A stretch of DNA of 64,000 nt from Lenzites betulinus. Lineage: Eukaryota; Basidiomycota; Agaricomycetes; Polyporales; Polyporaceae. The stretch covers positions 1 to 64,000 of the forward strand of contig JABYQU010000078.1 of NCBI GenBank assembly GCA_022264855.1, in the 5' to 3' direction. The first letter of the stretch is position 1. Every line of letters begins with the position of its first letter. The position numbers and the translations under genes are program-made. A model generated the notes under the pieces. That model was given only the letters and a program-made list of their open reading frames with translations. It had not been told where the DNA came from and searched no databases. Below, one piece after another: positions 30,270 to 42,240 of the stretch.

Positions 30270-32344
30270 GTTCCTTCCTTTTCTCGACGTATAAGGGGCG
30301 TGGTCGGTACTGGCCGTGACTGCTATGCTGGATGAAGATCTTTACACCAAACTGTATACAATGCGCACCAACTCGCTTTGACAATGACACCTATGTATTT
30401 TTGCGGCAGTGTCTCCGTTAGAATTGTCTCTGGGACTGGTCACTGTATACACAGACAAGCTGTGTCACTCGGGTGTGTGGTATGCTCAACAACTTGTCCA
30501 ACATTGTTGAACTTGAATGCTTGGTCTTGCTGAACGAGCTGGACTAAATGAGAGCGATGACGAAGACGAAGTGCCGTTCTTTCATGCACGTTACCTGAGT
30601 GATGATCATGAACAGGTAGTAGATCTCTTCGACTTGGATGCCCCTCCAACCTCCCTACTGCAACTTAACGCGTCAGGTGTGCTGAAAATTTCTCTTGCTA
30701 CGGCATCGGGGGACCGAACCCGCGAGTTTTTGCCACCGAATCCCGTGAATCAGCTGATACTAGGAACACGCTCGAAATATTGGAAAGTACCGGCATGAAT
30801 CAGAGCATACTCGGGCGCTTAACGCTAGGTGGACCCACAAGGCGGTGTGGCTTTGCCGCGTAGTAAGCGAACTCAACTCATCCTCCGACCACCACTTCTT
30901 CAGCTTCACTAGCTCGTTCTGTCAATCTTCAACTCTGGAATATGCGGCGATATATGAGTCATACGCCATGCTTCACCCATCCCGGTGGGATGCGAGCCTC
31001 TTTTTACCTTTTCATGCTAGGCGAGTCAGGGCCATCGGACTCAACTCTTGCGGATAGTGACGTGTCGTCGAGATACGATGCGGCACTATCATGCATAGAC
31101 ATTCTTATTTGGCCGTGTTTTCAAGTGGCCGAAAGCTTATGGTCGGCTGCATTCACGTCCGACCTGTACCAAGAGACGATGGCTATCAGAGCTATCGCCG
31201 TTTGGTCCTCATAACGGCACTATCTTGACTCCCTGAGATCTCCACGCGACCACGGAATTCTTACAGATGCCCACCATGCCGCGTTCATCCGAGCTGCGGA
31301 CACTCCGGTGTGGTTGGCATCTATGTCGTTACGTATGGCCTGAAATTCCACTAAACTGTCATTGGCTCCATCTATGGCCTCCTCCGCGCAACTACGCAGC
31401 AAGGGGCGGATTATGTGGCAAATTATACTCTATGTGGCAGAAGGGCGCCAGACTGGTTAATAGATCGATCCACTCATGAGCTGTATAGCGCTTGCTCGCT
31501 GGCAATTACCCCTTCGCTTACGGAGGGCTGCTGCTGGGAGAATCCGGTCTTTGCGCGAGTTTGGACACAATCTGGATCGCGTAAGTGTGGTCGCAGCAAA
31601 GTTCACGGCGCATCAGATTAACCACTGCCGGCGTGTGGACTCGTCATGGGAGCTCCGTCGACGACTCTCGTAACCCGCTATCTCCAGCGGCTTCCGCCCT
31701 CGAACTTCAAACTGGCGCCGCGCGACAAACGCTGCCCCGGGAATTCGCGAAAATGCATGGCGGACCTTGCGCTGTACCGACTGTCAAGCCACCGATGTCG
31801 GGCGTTCAATGCACGTAAAATCAAGCCGCATCCCGTAGCGGGTATGGGGTATGCTGTGGTATGCCGCGTCGGCTGACATTCGGTGCAAGAGCGTGCATTG
31901 ACGCCATTCATGCATTTCTTTCATTCACAGGAAATGTCAAGTTCGCGAGCGGGCAAAGCAGCGCTGACAGGACGAACCCCTGCTCAACTTTGGCCGCTAT
32001 TCGGAATTCGCAACGTCAATCGCTGTTCCACCCTGGAATTTCGAACTCGAGACATTCTTTCTCGAGACATTCCTTGCGTACCCCGCGTCCATTCCAGACG
32101 GCGCTTTCAGCTATACAAACCAAGGCGTCAGCTGTGACCCACACCACTCCCAGCTCTCTGCTCTGCTTGACCGAGGGCTAGCGCGCCGTTTACCGCCCTC
32201 GCGCTGGGTAGCGCCTCGTTATGGCATACTCCTCTGGACCGCCTGTCGTCGACACCACCTCCAACACCCTTCCAAGCATGCCGTCTCGTGAATATACGCA
32301 CAACGACTCTGGGGCTGCTGCATACGCGCCGACCGCTCGGCTGG
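30270..32344. other. 2-kb gene-poor region
   Basis: Open frames at 30517-30798 (+; acidic stretch NESDDEDEVPFF), 30942-31214 (+) and 31861-32181 (+) lack family motifs and start at non-ATG codons or short ATGs. Base composition is lower in GC than the flanking genes. Likely decayed DNA or long regulatory sequence. No repeat or RNA gene was recognised. Confidence 0.45.
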
Positions 32345-32350
32345 TATAAA
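32345..32350 (+). promoter_or_regulatory. TATA box of hypothetical gene
   Basis: TATAAA in CTGGTATAAATCC, 79 bp upstream of the ATG at 32429. Confidence 0.55.
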
Positions 32351-32428
32351 TCCACCGCAAAGTCGACCTGCAGAAAGGCAGCAGCAGCACCTCACTCAGA
32401 GAAACAGCCAGCTATCCAACTCCACGAC

Positions 32429-33137
32429 ATGTCCATCCACTTCGAGCACAACACCTGCCTGCGTCTTCGTGACGCTACCGACGCCGCCGTGCTCGCAGAG
32501 CAGCCCGTCGTGCGCGTCCTTGTCCTCGACCAACACCCCAGCGGGAACGGCCACACCGCGTTCGTCTGGGACGGCACGAGCTACGCGAACCTCGCCCTCT
32601 CCGCGCAGCTCGCGCCCCAGATCGGCGACCATGCCAGCCAGCTGCAAGTCGGCTCCGCCATGCGCATCGTCCGGGCCTCCCGGATGCCGCCCGACAGCCC
32701 CTAGTAAGCACCCGGGCCCGCGTCCGCGTCCGCGAAGTGACTCTGCTCACAAACGCGCCCGTATGTACAGCCCGGTCCTCGTCGAGGCCTTCGCGCTCGA
32801 GTGGGGAACAGACGAGGACGACATGCCGCTCGCGGGCACCTTCGTCGCCGACGACGGTCAGTCCTTGCACCCGGGTCCTTGCACCGTGTTCCCGCGCCCG
32901 CTTACTCACCTCCCTTTACGCACCCTGCGCACAGGCAATTCCGCGGGCCCGACGCTCGAGCAACAGCTGCAGCTCGTGGATAACGCGTGCAAGAACGAGT
33001 ACCGCCGCCGCCTCCGCGCCGAGCGCGCCCTCCGGGACGTGTGCGCGCACGACCTGCAGGGCGAGCACTTCGGCGGCGTCGTCCCCGCGATGGTGGACCT
33101 CGTCAACCAGCTCGCGGCGGAGGCGGACCTCGCTTAA
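32429..33137 (+). CDS. Hypothetical protein with C-terminal coiled coil
   Basis: Three exons (32429-32703, 32771-32856, 32935-33137) join in frame to 187 residues. Start context and TATA spacing support the ATG. The N-terminal part (VLVLDQHPSGNGHTAFVWDG) looks globular. The middle is acidic (WGTDEDDMPLAG). The C-terminal 60 residues form an amphipathic helix rich in Leu, Arg and Glu (EYRRRLRAERALRDV), then VPAMVDLVNQLAAEADLA. No signal peptide or membrane segment. I do not recognise the family; cytosolic or nuclear and possibly self-associating is all that can be inferred. Confidence 0.7.
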
Positions 33138-34534
33138 GGGCGGACGCCGCTTGAGCTTCGGGGCTCGTCAGGGTCGCCGAGAAGCAGCGGGGGGAGACGG
33201 CCAGAAGCAGAAGCATCGGGGACGGGGTGCCTGATGACCGCGGGGGACGCAGTCCGTCCAGAATGCGCAGCGGGGTGAGGGTCAGGAGGCGGGCGGGTGA
33301 GGGCAGACACGGCGCGCAGTGGCCCATTAGATGCCGGAGATACAGTCTAGTTGTATGATTTTCTTGGAATGCGACGCACCGGTTCGTGATCGAGATACAC
33401 GCGGCCGGGCACCCGCTCGGTGCCCTTGCAGGTCCCCGGTGCCAGTGGCTGCGCGACCGGGAGCCCCAGTGCGTGGCTCTGCGACGATACATGGAGGGCT
33501 CCGAGCTTCCGGCGCGGACAGATCCCCAGCCTGAGGCCTGAGTGCGCGCGTGCCGGTGGGCGCGCTCTCGCTGGTCCGCTGCGACACGGATCGATGCCCC
33601 TCCCTCCGAGCTCCAGCCCGCGTCCGCGTCAATAGCCAGGCCCGCCGAAGCCTGCCAGTGACAACTTGAATCATGTGCATCGTCCACTGCACCCGCCGGC
33701 GCCGGCAGCGGGCAGAATACTGAGCCCGCGCGAAGGACCCTGAGGCGCATCGATGGCACGTCGAACGCAAGGCCCTTCCACCGCCGGAGGGGCGGATGAC
33801 ACGGCGGGCGCGGCGCGCACTCACTCCCGCTATTACTCAGAAGCATAGCGGTGCGAAACGCGTCCACCGCGCACAGGCCGTACGTAATACGTATAGGCAC
33901 GGTGTGCACTCACTCGCCAAGCCTATCACTGTTCCGCGCGTGTCGCGGTTGGGCCTCGGCAAGAGGACAAGGAGGACAAAGTCGAACTGACAAGCGTTCG
34001 TACGTACATTCATGCGTTCAGGCATGCACAGGCTCGCTGATGATCGGGACGTCCGCTGGTGGCACGGTCCGGGAGCGGACATTACGTCGATGATCGTATT
34101 CAAAACACACAACATCCGGGACGGGTACTGTACTACTAAACAAAGATAAAAGTGCAAACAGCGCAAGGCGTGACAGAGCGAGATAAATACCTGATACCTA
34201 ATACCGAATACTGACTTCACCTCCAGGCACCGTACGGTCTTCTTGCGATCGGCGAGACGCCCCCCCGGCCCCCCACTGGCACGGGCGAGGCGCCCTGGGG
34301 GAAAGCGTCCGAGGGCAAAACCCGGGCGCCCGGGCGTGCGCGCAAAGCACAAGGGCGTGCACAGGACCCACCACAACACGCAAGCATACGCACGCGGGCG
34401 CACACCCCGCGAGCCGTCTTCTGCGGTCCTCGTCCACCTGCCCGTGACAGCTTCGAAGTTATGTGGTCGTGATCGCGGCCAGACTCCGCCCCACCGCCAG
34501 CCCTTCTCGTTACTCTTCTGGGACCCCGGGTCCA
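33138..34534. other. Convergent intergenic region, no supported gene
   Basis: Lies between the 3' ends of the hypothetical gene (+) and the F-box gene (-). A minus-strand frame of 268 codons (33103-33909) overlaps the last exon of the plus gene, has no motifs and reflects high GC. Confidence 0.5.
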
Positions 34535-37500
34535 CTAGTACGGTGGAAAGAGCCGTTCTTTCTCCGTCACGGTCCTGATCCAGATCTCGCCTGGTCGGCT
34601 GAAGGTGCCACAAAACCACACATTAGCGCCACGTTCGAACCCGAGTGGCCTTGTCCTCCTCGCGGTCCCCGATCCCCACCCGCGCGCCCTCGGGCTCGCA
34701 GGTGTGGGGACGGGAGCGAGGACAGATAGCAAATTGGCCGCACAGACGCACCTTTTCTCTCTCAAGATCCTGAACACGCTCCGCTGCGCCTCCTTGCGTG
34801 CGGCGCGCTCCGGGCTCATCCCCGCACCACCGCTCGCGCGCGGCGGAAATGCGCCTCCGCAGCGCGCCTGCAAGTCCGCGAGGCCCTCGTTTGTGCCCTC
34901 TGCCTCGACGACGACGGTCCCGCGCCAGCCGGGGTCGATGTGCCACGCGCCCCCAGGTCCGGGGCCGGGCCCGATGTCGCGCGGGACTGCGAGCCGCACG
35001 CGCTTCCCGTCAGCGGTGGTGGGGCGGATCGTGAACGAGGAGCGGTGCACCCAGCGCACGACCATGTGGTGGCCGCCTTGTGGTCTGTGGACGGGCGTGG
35101 TTAGCGTGGGGTTGCATCGGGATGGACATCAACTGCGCGAGGAAGGGGAAGGGGGAAAAGAAGGGAAGGAAGGACGCACGTCTCGGTCTTCGCGCGGTCC
35201 TGGATGAGCTGCAGGTTCGTCGCGATCTCCTCGCCCCACGGCGCGACGTCAATGTGGCAGATCGGGTTGCCGCCGCCGAGCGTGCGCACGACGCGGTGGA
35301 AGTACGATGGCGGGAACGCGAGCGTCGGCAGGTACTTCGGCAGGTCGCCCCCGCGCGAGTACGTGTAGTCCAGGTCCTGTCACGCCCGCGCCCATCAGCA
35401 CGATGTTCATTTTACGGGGCGAGAACAGAGCGGGGGAGAGAAAAGACGCACAATGAGGTACCCCCCGTCCCACACCATCCGCCCCGCGTTCCCCTCATCC
35501 CCCACCGCTGTGTCCCACACAACATCCCCCGGCCGCAACAGATGCACGACCCCCGCCCGCTTCAGCTCGCGCTCGCACTCCACCACGCTCGCGTCCGCCA
35601 GCCAGTCACCCTCCGGTGACGGCACGAACACCTGCAGCAGTGGCGCGCGCCTCAGCCGGAACAGCGGCGAGTGGAAGATCCCGCCCGCGCCGCCGCCGTT
35701 GCTGCCACCGCCGCCGCTGTGGCCGCTAATCGAGGGCGCGGTGGATGACAGCCCGCGCGCGTGGTGGCTGTATGTTGACGTCGGCGACGGCGCACGACTA
35801 GATGCGCGCGAGAAACTCTTCTTCGCGGGGGACACGTTGTTCACCGACCCGGACGACTTCACAGAGGGCAGGCCGCGCCCACCGCGGAGCGGACTAGCCA
35901 GTGGGGAGTGCGCCGCGGCAGCAGCGGCGTTGGCGCGCGCCTCAGCCTCGGCCTGGGCGCGCAGGCGGAGCACGACGCGCGTGTACGAGCGACACGCAGC
36001 TTGTAGTGAGGTGACAAGCGCCTGCAGCCTGCGATTGCGCTCGCGGTTCTCGGTATGCAGGTACGTCTCGGCGTGGCGCGCATAGAGGTGTCCTGGCAAC
36101 GACACACCGTGCATGTATGCGTTGAGATCCTGGAGATAAGGCAGGAAAACGCGTGAGTTTACCAGGGGCGTGGTGACAGCCTGGCGCGCGCGTGCAAGGG
36201 CTCACCGTGAGAGTCAGCGCGAGCGGCTCGGCTTCTGTGGGGTATGTCCAGCGCATATACCCCACTGTGCGCAGGTAGCGCTCGAGGATGAGCTCGCTGA
36301 GCTCGCGCTCCTCGTACAGAGGCGAGCGGATCGCCTTGCTCGTGCTCGAGAGCGCGAGCCAGTCGCTGAACGATAGGTAGCCGATGAGCTGGGCGAGGAG
36401 CGCGGGCTCGACGACGTGCTTCTCGAGAGGGTAGAACGTTGGTTCCTTGGGCTCCGCGGCGGCCTCGGCTTCTTCCGGTGGGACGTCCGGGGTGGTGTCA
36501 GGGATGGGGTCCGGGGCGGGTGCGACACTCTCGATGCCTTCGGGTCGTGATTTCTCTAGAGCTTTGCCGCGCCGCCGCGACCGGGCTTGTGCGTACTCCT
36601 CAGGGGATAGTGGCCGTTGAGGAGCCGTGGGTGGTGGACTCTGGATATGGGTGCCATTCGTCGCTGGGAGATCGTCTGTAGGTCGTTTCTGAGGACTACG
36701 AGGAGCAACGTCGTCGGTTTGGGGCGTCGTTTTTGTCCTTGTACTGTGCCTCTGCTCTTCGGGCGCAACGGAAGTCGCGACGGTCTCATCAGCGGGAGCT
36801 GTTGCCCTTGTCCTTGAGTGCCTGTGCTCTTCGGGCGCGGCAGCAGTCGACGGGAGGGATCTTGTCTGCGAAGGCGGGCTGCTCACCGGCGCACTCTGCT
36901 CCTGCCTCCTCTGAGTCTTTGCAACCTGGGCAGGGACAGGTGGGCTTGAAGGACTATGCACAAACCCCTTCGTTGCGCTCAGCTTCTCCATCTGGCGCTC
37001 GGTGAGCATCTTCACAGGACGGCGGGGTACAGGAGACTCGGACGAGATGATCCGAGGTTGGGGAGGAGGGGGACGTATAGCCTCTACGCTCCGGCGCTCT
37101 TCCAGGGCCTTTTCGTCCCGCAGTTGAATGGGCGACCCGAGCGGGGCCCCGGAGGTGGGTGTATGCGCTGTTCCATGGGCGGAGCCCGCGGGCTGCCTCG
37201 ACGATATGCCCCGTTCTCGGTCTGTAGTGCGCGCTGGCGGTGGGGCGTCGTCAACGGGGGTGGGCGGCTTAGCTCCAAGGGTCGTACTGGGCTTGGGTTG
37301 CCGTTGTGGCTGCTGTGGCTGCTGCTGACGTATATGCTGGAACGAGGGCTGTTGAGGCGGCTCAGCCGCGCGGGTGACGCGCGGACGCGATTTACTCAGT
37401 TTGCGCACGCGCGGTTTAGGCTCTGGCTCCGTAGGCGTTGGAAGACCCGCAGGAACGGAAGTCGGGCTGTACAGATTAGAGGCAGACGGATGACGCACCG

Positions 37501-38940
37501 CCGCCTTCGCCTTCGCGTCCGCGGGCGGGGATTCCGCGGCGGGCTCGCTGATGCTCCGGCCCATCGACGGCGCGGCGAGTGCGGGCGCGAAGTCGTTCTT
37601 CGCGCCCGGCTCCGCGGGCTCGAGCGACTTTGGAGACGTGGATCGCGGCGTGGGGTATCCGTTCACGAAGTGGCTCGAGCCGTCGCTCCGGTCGGTGGGC
37701 GCGGGGCGTTCGTAGATGTGTTGCTGCATGTCGGGCTCGGGCTCGAGGGTGGCGATGGCCATCCACGCCTTGGGCTCTATGATCTCGGCCTGGGCCTCGG
37801 CAGCGGCCATGGCGGCGAAGATGAGTGGGCGGCCTTGGACGGGGCCGCGGTGGTAGTCGGGGTGCGGGGGAGAGGGGTGGCGGGGCATGCTCGGGCCAGC
37901 GGTGGGTCTTTTGGGCTTGGATTTGGGCGTGGGGGAGGGGGCAGGAGGGGGCGGGGTGGAGGTGGGCGAGCGTCTGCGGGTGACGGGATAGCGCGTGTCC
38001 AGCTCGGGGGGCACCAGGCTGTGATCCAGATCTATCGTACGCGGAATGTTGTGCAGCTTCTGCGAGCGTGCTGTCACCGTTGCCGCTGTTGGCGGAGGCT
38101 TTGACGCTGCTCTCTGCTCTGTCGGGGGCGGCGAGCGCGACTGTAAAGGCACGGGCGCGGGGCGCGATGGGGCGTCGAAGCTGCGTTTCCGTCGCTCCTC
38201 GACGACTTTCGGCTCCTGCGGGACGGGGGATGGCGCGGGCGGCGCGCTCTCGGCGTGACTGGCGGGAAGATTGGACGGTTCGGGCACAACGTCAACTACG
38301 CGCCTTCTTGAATTCTCCTTCGCCGATGCTTGCACGTCAATCACCGCGGTCGGGATTACCGGCGGCGGTGTTTTCACAGTCTCGAAGTCGGGTTTGCGCC
38401 TCTCCTCGAGGTCTTGTAGCTCGTGCGGGGTGGGGAGCGGCGCGCTGTCGGCGGGAGGGTCGGACGGAGACGGGGAAGCGCGATCGGACACGACGTCAAC
38501 TACGCGCGCTCTTGAACTCTCCTCGTCCTTCTCCGGTGGCGGCACGTCAATCAGCACGGCCGGCAGGGGAGGAACAGGGGGCGGCGCGGGTAGGGTGCCT
38601 AGGAGGGCGTCGAGCGGGAAATTGAAGCCACTCAAATGGAGTGAATGTAGCTGTAGCGCGGGCACAGACGCCCGTCGCTCGCGGTGCACAGGGGCGCCGG
38701 TGGAATGGAGGCCGTCCTGCCAGACGTCAACGATCCCGCCCCGGACCCGAACAGCAGCGCCGCAAGGGACAGGGAATTACTCACCTGGGAACTAGGTTCA
38801 CTGTTCGGCTCGTTGACGTGAACCTCTGGCGGATCAGGCGGGGACGCGGGTGTGTGTGTCCGGTCGGGGGGTGGTGCCGGTGAGGGAGGAGGAGGAGGAG
38901 GATGAGGAGGAGGAGGGGAGAGGACAACGGGCGGGGGCTG
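34535..38940 (-). CDS. F-box protein, long disordered N-terminus (main exons)
   Basis: Likely substrate adaptor of an SCF ubiquitin ligase. Exons on the minus strand: 38940-38785, 38716-36206, 36129-35452, 35376-35180, 35084-34752, 34598-34535, all with GT-AG introns and joining in frame. Over 700 residues of Pro/Ser/Arg-rich disorder lead to an F-box-like helix set at the end of the long exon (VVEPALLAQLIGYLSFSDWLALSSTSKAIR). Then come a Gly/Ser-rich segment and a conserved-looking C-terminal domain (DLDYTYSRGGDLPKYLPTLAFP; HMVVRWVHRSSFTIR) ending EIWIRTVTEKERLFPPY. There is no ATG on the minus strand between about 38640 and 39180 in any frame, so the true start must lie further upstream, most likely in the open frame at 39032-41074. 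Confidence 0.75.
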
Positions 38941-39031
38941 TAGCAAGACGCGCGGTCAGCACACGGCCCAGCTAAATACAAGGACGAGAGCGTGCAGGGG
39001 CTGGGAACGCGCCAGGGGGCGACGACGAAGC

Positions 39032-41074
39032 TTAAATGCAGCGATCTCCCCGTCCTTCTCTTCGCGACGCGCCCACGTGACCGTCAGAAACGTGGGTTCC
39101 TGCGCGCTGCCGCGATATGTCCGTGCACCGCGAGGTCTGCGCGTGCTCCGCGCCGTGCGAGCGCGAATGAATCTGCAGTGTAGAATACATCGCGCCGCCC
39201 AGGTTCGCGTCTCTGCGCGCCCCGTCGTCGTCGCGAGCCAGGCCCCGGGTCCCCGCGCCACAACGCGCTTCCTCTATTTCCGCCGAATGCACGATCGAAG
39301 ACGTCATCCGGAGGTCATTAAAGCTACCTCCTCCGGCAAGATCGCCAAACACTATAACCTCTACCCCGCCCCGCGACGCGTCGAACTCAAAACGACTCAC
39401 CTTCGCAACGTTCGCGTTTGCCTTCACACTTACACTCCCACTTGCTCCTGCTGACGCGCTCACCTCGGGGTCGGGCAGCCCAAACGCCGCACGCAGTGAG
39501 TACTTTCTTCGTCTTGGAGGCGCGTCCGAACTCTTCGACGGCTGTGGTGTTTGAACCGGCACGGCCGGCTTCGGCGTCACCTGCGAAGACGTAGAAGTCG
39601 ACGCCATGGGCTCAGCGCCACCCGACGAGCCGCTGGACTCCGGTGCCGGGTGCGAATTCGCCGCAGGAGGGTCGACACGGAGAGGTTCAGGAGCCCGGCG
39701 CGGCGACCCATCGCGTGGCTGTTTCCTGTGTATCGACGAACGGGACTCGCTCTCCTGTGCGTGTGTCTGTGAAACTCTGGTCTCCTCGGCGTTGACAGTA
39801 GCGGTGGCGCGAGAGGACCCGGAGGTCGAGTCCTCTGGGACAGGCCGGGAGCGCCACGCCGCCTTCAAGTCCTCCTGGTCACGATCAACAGGCGCCGCAG
39901 GACGCGCCGTAGCGGTGGCGAGCGTGTGTACGCGTATCCGCGTCCGCTTGGGCGTCGAGAACTGGTCCTCGCCCGACGCAACGAGCGCTGCGCGCGCGGA
40001 AACCCCGGAGCCGGCGAGAGAAGCCTCCTCCGGGAACGCTACGGCCGTGGACGAGCCCGCGCGTGCGTGCTCTGTGGGGCGAGCTCCCGTGCCTGGCTTC
40101 TGCGATACATGTGCCCGGGCCGACGACGATGATCCCGCTGTGGATGTCGAGGTGGATGCCTTGGAGAGCTCCGGCGCGGGGGCAGTCGTCGACGCGGGGC
40201 CCGTGGCATCCCTCCGCGTGCTGTCCGGGGCTGGAGACGACCTGGGATCCTGCGCGTCCTCCGTCCGGCGGGACGCTACCTTTCGCGCGGGGAGGAGGAC
40301 GCGTTCGCCGGCGGCGCGCGACCGTCCTGAAGGGATAGGCGCGGGATCCGCGCTCCTCTCCGCGCGCTTCTCTTCGACGCGCACGGCATTGCCTTCATCT
40401 TGCGCGGGTGGCGGGTCTGGGGCGACGACCCTCTTCTGTGTCACCTTGCGCGCAGGGAGCAGCACGCGTGCGCCGTCCACGCGCGTGCCGTGACGTCCAG
40501 GCGTTGCAGCGGTGGTACTTGGACTCCCAGTCGCGGAGAGCGCGGTGCCATCGCTCGGCATGCGGCGCACCTGTGACTTGTCCTCTGCCGCCCGTCGTGC
40601 GTCACTCCTCTCTGTCGTCCTGTCTTCTGCTGGTCTGACGTCTTTGCTCTCCTCTCTATCGTGAGTCGGTCGTGTCTCCTCGTCTCCCTCGTCTCTTCGC
40701 CTCTCCTCGACTCTCTTCTCAACTTGCTCCCCATCTCGCCTCCGTTCCCTCTCCTTCCTGCTGTCCGAGCTCTTCTGCTGCTGTACCGGGGGCGCTTGTA
40801 CGGGAAAAGGCACCGGTACAGGTCCCTGACCGGCCTTCCTCGGGCCAAGGGCAATCGGGCCCGACACGACCGGCTTGGAGACCTCCTGGCCCCGGCGCGT
40901 ACCTGCGAAGCGAGCATACAGAGGCGTCTCGTGAGAGGGGCGCGTTCGTTCTGCGGCCGCGCGGGCGGCTGCAGCAGGTGAGAGGGCGGTGGGAGCGGAG
41001 ACGGCGGGCGGGGCGGAGGTGGATGCGGAGGGGGTGGAGACGGACGTCGATCGGTTCCGGCGGAGATGTTTCAT
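39032..41074 (-). CDS. Disordered N-terminal ORF, probably 5' part of the F-box gene
   Basis: Continuous 680-codon frame from ATG 41074 to TAA 39032. The product is highly charged and low-complexity (Arg, Ser, Ala, Pro), with a repeated RVLLPARKV block near residues 204 and 255 and a mixed-charge region rich in Arg/Glu. Strong 5' splice sites occur late in it (GAG|GTGAGC near 39464; AAG|GTGAGT near 39405), and an acceptor CTTGCTACAG ends at 38941, just before the F-box gene exons. The last 130 codons may therefore be intron. The simplest model is a single gene 41074-34535; a separate gene is possible but would leave the F-box part without a start codon. Confidence 0.55.
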   Translation of the reverse strand: MKHLRRNRSTSVSTPSASTSAPPAVSAPTALSPAAAARAAAERTRPSHETPLYARFAGTRRGQEVSKPVVSGPIALGPRKAGQGPVPVPFPVQAPPVQQQKSSDSRKERERRRDGEQVEKRVEERRRDEGDEETRPTHDREESKDVRPAEDRTTERSDARRAAEDKSQVRRMPSDGTALSATGSPSTTAATPGRHGTRVDGARVLLPARKVTQKRVVAPDPPPAQDEGNAVRVEEKRAERSADPAPIPSGRSRAAGERVLLPARKVASRRTEDAQDPRSSPAPDSTRRDATGPASTTAPAPELSKASTSTSTAGSSSSARAHVSQKPGTGARPTEHARAGSSTAVAFPEEASLAGSGVSARAALVASGEDQFSTPKRTRIRVHTLATATARPAAPVDRDQEDLKAAWRSRPVPEDSTSGSSRATATVNAEETRVSQTHAQESESRSSIHRKQPRDGSPRRAPEPLRVDPPAANSHPAPESSGSSGGAEPMASTSTSSQVTPKPAVPVQTPQPSKSSDAPPRRRKYSLRAAFGLPDPEVSASAGASGSVSVKANANVAKVSRFEFDASRGGVEVIVFGDLAGGGSFNDLRMTSSIVHSAEIEEARCGAGTRGLARDDDGARRDANLGGAMYSTLQIHSRSHGAEHAQTSRCTDISRQRAGTHVSDGHVGASRREGRGDRCI

Positions 41075-41836
41075 GCAGTGGGAGGCTCTCTTCGTGAGGC
41101 GGCGTTACTCTGGTGAGTCTTATTCTGCGGGGATGGAGGTACGAGGACGGGGGTGTAAGTACCAGTGTGGGGACGCGAGAAGCGCAGGAGGACGCGGTTG
41201 AAAAGAAGCACGCACCGCGTTATGGTCGTGTGTAAACGGGTCCTCGTCCTCGGGATGCAATTATCGTGCGTCGTGGGAGTGCGTAGGGGTCGTACAGGGG
41301 ATGTCGTCAGGATTGGGTGCGGCGTGCGCATGCGGAGGCCCCTAGTCGCCCGTGGTCGAGCTGCGCGGGTGCGGGATGAAATAGACTGTGCGAGCTTCGA
41401 GTATCCCGATCTTTCCAGTAGGCCTGTGCTTACAGGTTCCGGGTGTCCGCAGAGAGAGAAACCAAGTTTAGTTCGTGGATGTCCAGTTCCAATTACAGAT
41501 GCGCAGAGGCAGTCAAGCGTCGAGAGAACTCCGGAGAAAAGCCTGTTCAAAACCTGCAGCTCGCAAACGGACAGAAAGGCAATCGGCGGGGAGGATCAGC
41601 GGGGGGTTACAGTGGGGTGGGAGACGGCAAGAAGACCCGCAGCGCCACGAGCCTGAGCTGCAGCAGCAAAGTCCGGCCGTTCTGACCACGCCTTGCGCCT
41701 CGTGTGGTGGGTGGGGGGACTGCACGCACGCAGCGGGGGAGAGGCACGGCCTGCAACGAGGCCGCTGCACTTTGATCAAGCGACCGTCCAACCCGCTCGC
41801 CTCGGCGCGGTCGGCGTGCTGGCGCCCACGGCGGCG
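41075..41836. other. 5' flank of the F-box/disordered gene
   Basis: Pyrimidine-rich on the minus strand next to the start, with CTTTTCAACCGCG-type leader. Short plus- and minus-strand frames lack support. Confidence 0.4.
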
Positions 41837-41940
41837 CTGATTGGATAGGCGCCATGCCCTGCCAATCAGGGCGCGATAACTGGATGCCGTGCGGGGTGGG
41901 GTGATCGCGACGTTCTCGGACGTCGGCCCTCGCGGACTCG
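41837..41940 (+). repeat. Dispersed 104-bp repeat R1, founder position outside the duplication
   Basis: Starts with the inverted repeat CTGATTGG...CCAATCAG (33-bp stem-loop containing CCAAT in both orientations). It continues with GGCGCGATAACTGGA and GATCGCGACGTTCTCGGACG, ending GCGGACTCG. About 85-90% identical to 45057-45161 and 56499-56603. The element has no coding capacity. CCAAT-box promoter debris or a SINE-like element are both possible. Confidence 0.75.
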
Positions 41941-42092
41941 GACGTGTACCCCGCATCGTCTCCTGCGCTCGGCCTCGACGTCCGATACTTGTTCATCACC
42001 TGTTCAGCTGCTAGCACTTTGCGTGTTTCGCATAGAGGGACACACGAGAAGTGCTGCCTATCTTTGACGCGACGCTTCCTTCGCGGCGCAGA

Positions 42093-42098
42093 TATAAG
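42093..42098 (+). promoter_or_regulatory. TATA-like box of methyltransferase copy 1
   Basis: TATAAG in GCAGATATAAGACC, 143 bp before the ATG at 42241. It lies left of the duplication boundary at 42186, so copy 2 lacks it. Confidence 0.5.
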
Positions 42099-42240
42099 AC
42101 CTGCGGTTGCTGTGAACGTGTCTCCCACAGTTCCCCACATCCAGACTTAAGCTTCACCGGCACACCCGGACTTCTGTGCTGACCACAGTACACAACCCAT
42201 ATTCCGAACACTTGTATTCCCGCTTAGATTCAACTTCAAG

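Noticed and set aside
33103..33909. 268-codon minus-strand frame
   Set aside because: Overlaps the last exon of a supported plus-strand gene, lacks motifs, splice context and a promoter.
34620..34660. tRNA-like T-loop word GGTTCGAAC (minus strand)
   Set aside because: Lies in an F-box gene intron and no acceptor, D or anticodon arms can be folded around it.
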